A DNA stretch of 64,000 nt from G965240365 sp965240365 (lineage in GTDB: Bacteria; Pseudomonadota; Gammaproteobacteria; Eutrophobiales; Eutrophobiaceae), in contig OZ251218.1 in assembly GCA_965240365.1 (NCBI GenBank), positions 1,922,001-1,986,000 of the forward strand, in the 5' to 3' direction. A program made the translations under genes and the position numbers. The notes under the pieces are model-generated. The model was given only the letters and a program-made list of their open reading frames with translations. It was not told where the DNA came from and made no database searches. Shown in pieces: positions 61,688-64,000 of this stretch; position 1 is the first letter of the stretch; the number at the start of each line of letters is the position of its first letter.

Positions 61688-62034
61688 ATGAATCTGTCCA
61701 CAATCCGGGCAACCCGGTCGGCATCACCATCCTCGACAAGCAATACCTGATCAACTGCCGGGCAACCGAACAAGCCTCATTACACGCCGCGGCCGCCTGT
61801 CTGAATGAGAAAATGAGGGAGATCAAACAAAACGGCGGGGTGATCGGCGCCGAGCGAATTGCCGTTATGACGGCGCTGAATCTCGCCGCCGAACTTTTGG
61901 CTTACAAAAAAAAGAATGAGGATTATACTGTCAGGGTCAATGACACCCTGAAACGATTGCAGAACAAGATTAATGATGCTGTAATCAGGGCTGGACAAAG
62001 CGCTATAAAAGGCCCCGTGTCGGGGGCAGACTGA
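61684..62034 (+). CDS. zapA: Cell division protein ZapA
   Basis: ZapA bundles FtsZ filaments. The 116-residue protein has the ZapA domain (VGITILDKQYLINC, SLHAAAACLNEKMREIK) and a helical C-terminal half (ERIAVMTALNLAAELLAYKKK). It starts within the stop of the zapB-like gene and is followed by 6S RNA, the classic zapA-ssrS order. Confidence 0.93.
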   Translation: MNESVHNPGNPVGITILDKQYLINCRATEQASLHAAAACLNEKMREIKQNGGVIGAERIAVMTALNLAAELLAYKKKNEDYTVRVNDTLKRLQNKINDAVIRAGQSAIKGPVSGAD

Positions 62035-62045
62035 ATCTTGAGTTT

Positions 62046-62238
62046 GGGTATCTTCTGCGGTGCGCGTTATCCTTCCCGTGGTAACTTGGGCCGATAAGAT
62101 ATAACACCGGGAATCTGAAGGCAGTGTTGTTGTGCAGGTCCAGTTCGTCTGGAAAGCCTGATACGCTGCCCGGAATACCCACCTTGAACCTCTGGTTCAA
62201 GTTCCGTGCCGGAAGAGACGGCATCGCGGTTGATACCC
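62046..62238 (+). ncRNA. ssrS: 6S RNA
   Basis: 6S RNA mimics an open promoter and holds sigma-70 RNA polymerase in stationary phase. The ends pair: GGGTATC with GATACCC, then TGCGGTGC with GCATCGCG. Between them are long interrupted arms and the hallmark hairpin CACCTTGAACC-TCT-GGTTCAAG at 62180-62201, almost as in E. coli. The position directly after zapA is diagnostic. The 5' end may lie a few bases away. Confidence 0.92.
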
Positions 62239-62288
62239 GCTATTTCTCCCTGCCTGTCGCGGGCAGGTCCTGCAAGGCAAAAGGCGAA

Positions 62289-62747
62289 ATGAACTACTGG
62301 CTGATGAAATCGGAACCCTCCGAGTTCGGCATTGACGACCTCAAAAACAGTCCCGGCCGGACCGAGGCCTGGGACGGCGTGCGCAATTATCAGGCGCGCA
62401 ATATGCTGCGTGACCAGATGCAAAAGGGCGATCTGGCCTTCTTTTACCACTCAAACTGCGCCGAACCGGGCATTGTCGGCATTATGACCATTCACAGTGA
62501 AAGTTACCCGGATCCCACGGCATTTGACCCGCAAGACAAGCATTATGACCCGAAAAGCGACCCGGACAAGCCGCGCTGGTTTCTGGTTGACGTAAAATAC
62601 AAGCGCAAACTCAAACGCGCCATCCTGCTTTCCGAGTTGCGGCAACAAAAAGCCTTAAAGGACATGAAGATTCTGCAAAGAGGAAACCGCCTGTCGGTCA
62701 CGCCCGTGACGGAGAAAGAATGGCAGGCCATCCTGGCAATGGAATAG
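62289..62747 (+). CDS. EVE-domain protein
   Basis: I start it at ATG 62289, giving MNYWLMKSEPSEFGIDDLKN, the typical start of EVE-domain proteins; the frame opens earlier through 6S RNA and a palindrome. The 152-residue protein has EAWDGVRNYQARNMLRDQM, GDLAFFYHSNCAEPGIVGI and PRWFLVDVKYKRKLKR, all EVE features. EVE domains bind modified bases, but the role of this stand-alone type is not settled. It takes the place often held by ygfA (5-formyl-THF cyclo-ligase) after ssrS. A CCTGCCTGTCGCGGGCAGG palindrome lies just before it, at about 62251. Confidence 0.9.
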   Translation: MNYWLMKSEPSEFGIDDLKNSPGRTEAWDGVRNYQARNMLRDQMQKGDLAFFYHSNCAEPGIVGIMTIHSESYPDPTAFDPQDKHYDPKSDPDKPRWFLVDVKYKRKLKRAILLSELRQQKALKDMKILQRGNRLSVTPVTEKEWQAILAME

Positions 62748-62790
62748 GGCCTGTTTTTTCAATATTCGGGCCTGGCCGGATCAGGCTTCC

Positions 62791-63957
62791 CTAAGCAAGG
62801 CTTAACTCGTAGCTGATACCCTCTTCACTGCGGCCGCTTTGGCCGCGCTGGGACGAGAAATACAGGCGGCGGCCATCCGGCGAAAAGGCCGGGCCGGTAA
62901 TTTCAGACCGCTCTTGTCCGTGGATCTCGATCAGGACATGCGGCTTATAGTCATGGTCCAGCGCAATAATCTGCATATTGCCCCCGTCTTCGGCGATCAA
63001 AAGCTCGCCCGATGGCGCAACCTCAATATTATCAACACCGCTCAGCAGCGGTTGCCGGTAATCGGCCGCGTCGTAAATCCTGCCGATCAGACCGGTTGCA
63101 ATATCGTAGCGCCAGACCACATTGTCAAACTTGGTCGTGAAGAAGAGTTGCCGGTCGTGATAGACGATGCCCTCGCCGCCCGCGAACCGGGCCGCTTCCC
63201 GGATCTGATAACGCAACGGCCGGGTCCTGCCGGCCGGGTCATTGATCCTCTGCCAGCGCAACACGCTCTTATCCGGCACGGCGACTTCCAGCATGCCGGT
63301 CGCCAAATCGCCCCTGGCAAGCGGCTTGAAACGATAGAAACAGCCGTCAACGAGATCCTCGGTCATATAGACACAGGCGCTGGCCGGGTCAACCGCGGCC
63401 GCCTCATGGTTGAACGAGCCCATGGCCGGGCGGACGAGGGCCTTTTTCTTGCCGAAGGGATCGCATTCATAGACCTGCCCCAAATCCCCGTTCTCCTCGC
63501 AGGACAGCCAGCTTTGCCAGGGCGTCGGCCCCCCGGCGCAATTGCGGGAGGTAGCCGCCAGGATAGGGTAAGCCGCGACGATATTCGCCTCGGAATCAAA
63601 ACGTATCGCGCTGGCCCCGCCTTGCCCGTTTGGCATTTCGCTGTTGGATACATAGACCCAGCCGCCGTCTTCGGTCGGGAAGCAGGCCCCGCCGTCCGGG
63701 GCGCTATGCCATAAAAAGGCGCTGCCGGCAAGCACGGGCCGGCTCGAACGCGCGATAACGCGAAGCGACGAACCCTCGGGAATATCAATATCCAGCGCCT
63801 TATCCAGCCGGGTCTGCCGGATCAACCCGGCGGGCGCCTGCTGACCGGCCCCGGCCGAGGCCAGGCCGGCCAAACCGGCGAGACCCAGCATGGCAAAGCG
63901 GATAAAACGGCGTCGCGTCACATAATCATTCATAATAATATTTGAACCTGTCTGCAA
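62791..63957 (-). CDS. PhoX-family (DUF839) protein with twin-arginine signal
   Basis: The 388-residue protein has a twin-arginine-like signal (TRRRFIRFAMLGLAGLAGLA), probably starting at the internal MNDYVTRRR. The body shows the PhoX/DUF839 hallmark RNCAGGPTPWQSWLSCEE and repeated blades such as GSFNHEAAAVDPASACVYMTEDL and GVDNIEVAPSGELLIAEDGG. PhoX enzymes are periplasmic calcium/iron phosphatases, but many DUF839 proteins are uncharacterised, and this one is shorter than typical PhoX. Phosphatase activity is therefore only possible. The last 43 bp of the window hold no recognisable feature. Confidence 0.82.
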   Translation of the reverse strand: MQTGSNIIMNDYVTRRRFIRFAMLGLAGLAGLASAGAGQQAPAGLIRQTRLDKALDIDIPEGSSLRVIARSSRPVLAGSAFLWHSAPDGGACFPTEDGGWVYVSNSEMPNGQGGASAIRFDSEANIVAAYPILAATSRNCAGGPTPWQSWLSCEENGDLGQVYECDPFGKKKALVRPAMGSFNHEAAAVDPASACVYMTEDLVDGCFYRFKPLARGDLATGMLEVAVPDKSVLRWQRINDPAGRTRPLRYQIREAARFAGGEGIVYHDRQLFFTTKFDNVVWRYDIATGLIGRIYDAADYRQPLLSGVDNIEVAPSGELLIAEDGGNMQIIALDHDYKPHVLIEIHGQERSEITGPAFSPDGRRLYFSSQRGQSGRSEEGISYELSLA

Positions 63958-64000
63958 GGGGAGCGGCCATCATGGCGCCGCCGGTTGCAGGGCTTGCTTA

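Overview
The window reads as a chromosomal segment of a fairly GC-rich gammaproteobacterium. The evidence is the gene order: tig-clpP-clpX-lon-hupB-(tRNA-Val, tRNA-Asp)-ppiD facing fabI; aroQ-accB-accC-fis-purH-purD; ftsY-ftsE-ftsX-rpoH; and pepP-ubiH-ubiI next to zapA and 6S RNA. I cannot name a genus. Most of the 64 kb is housekeeping DNA with intact genes, but the gaps are unusually rich in palindromic repeats.

Layout: 1-1545 is the start of a leftward cas3 helicase gene, most like type I-G (formerly I-U), running off the left edge. 1730-10664 is a leftward peptide-uptake ABC operon of yejABEF type, split between yejE and yejF by a 2.6-kb array of 245-bp tandem repeats. fabI and ppiD converge on a 1.3-kb repeat field. 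The protease and chaperone block (hupB, lon, clpX, clpP, tig) follows to 21.9 kb, with three tRNAs (Asp, Val, Leu). 22.1-30 kb is more accessory: a small cysteine-rich secreted protein, a TonB-dependent receptor whose 5' end carries 16 consecutive Cs and is out of frame as read, a second pyruvate dehydrogenase E1 gene broken by one base, a divergent Lrp-type regulator and an M17 aminopeptidase. 30.3-36.0 kb is the pyruvate dehydrogenase operon aceE-aceF-lpdA. 37-43.3 kb holds purine, fatty-acid and shikimate genes with fis. 43.7-47.5 kb holds rpoH, preceded by a perfect CIRCE operator, and ftsXEY. 47.7-51 kb holds two M16 peptidase-family genes and rsmD. A decayed IS630-type element follows at 51.3-52.2 kb, then a DUF945-type protein, speD, glnS, two unknown genes, ubiI-ubiH-pepP, a zapB-like gene, zapA, 6S RNA, an EVE-domain gene and a PhoX-like protein.

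Repeats: at least four families fill the gaps. They are (1) dRS3/REP-like palindromes based on ATTCC(A/C)GC...GC(T/G)GGAAT, found singly and in the 245-bp array; (2) a 19-bp palindrome CCTGCCTGCNGCAGGCAGG, two copies of which interrupt the transposase gene; (3) a 155-170 bp MITE-like element with TTAAGGAARCTCTGA ends made of successive hairpins; and (4) a 49-bp module that sits at the same point inside family 1 palindromes in three places. Some repeat copies carry paired changes that keep the stems.

The signals most worth following are the poly-C switch in the receptor gene, the repeat array inside the yej operon, the clean 19-bp palindrome insertions, and CIRCE in front of rpoH. All identifications come from reading the sequence; no database search was run.
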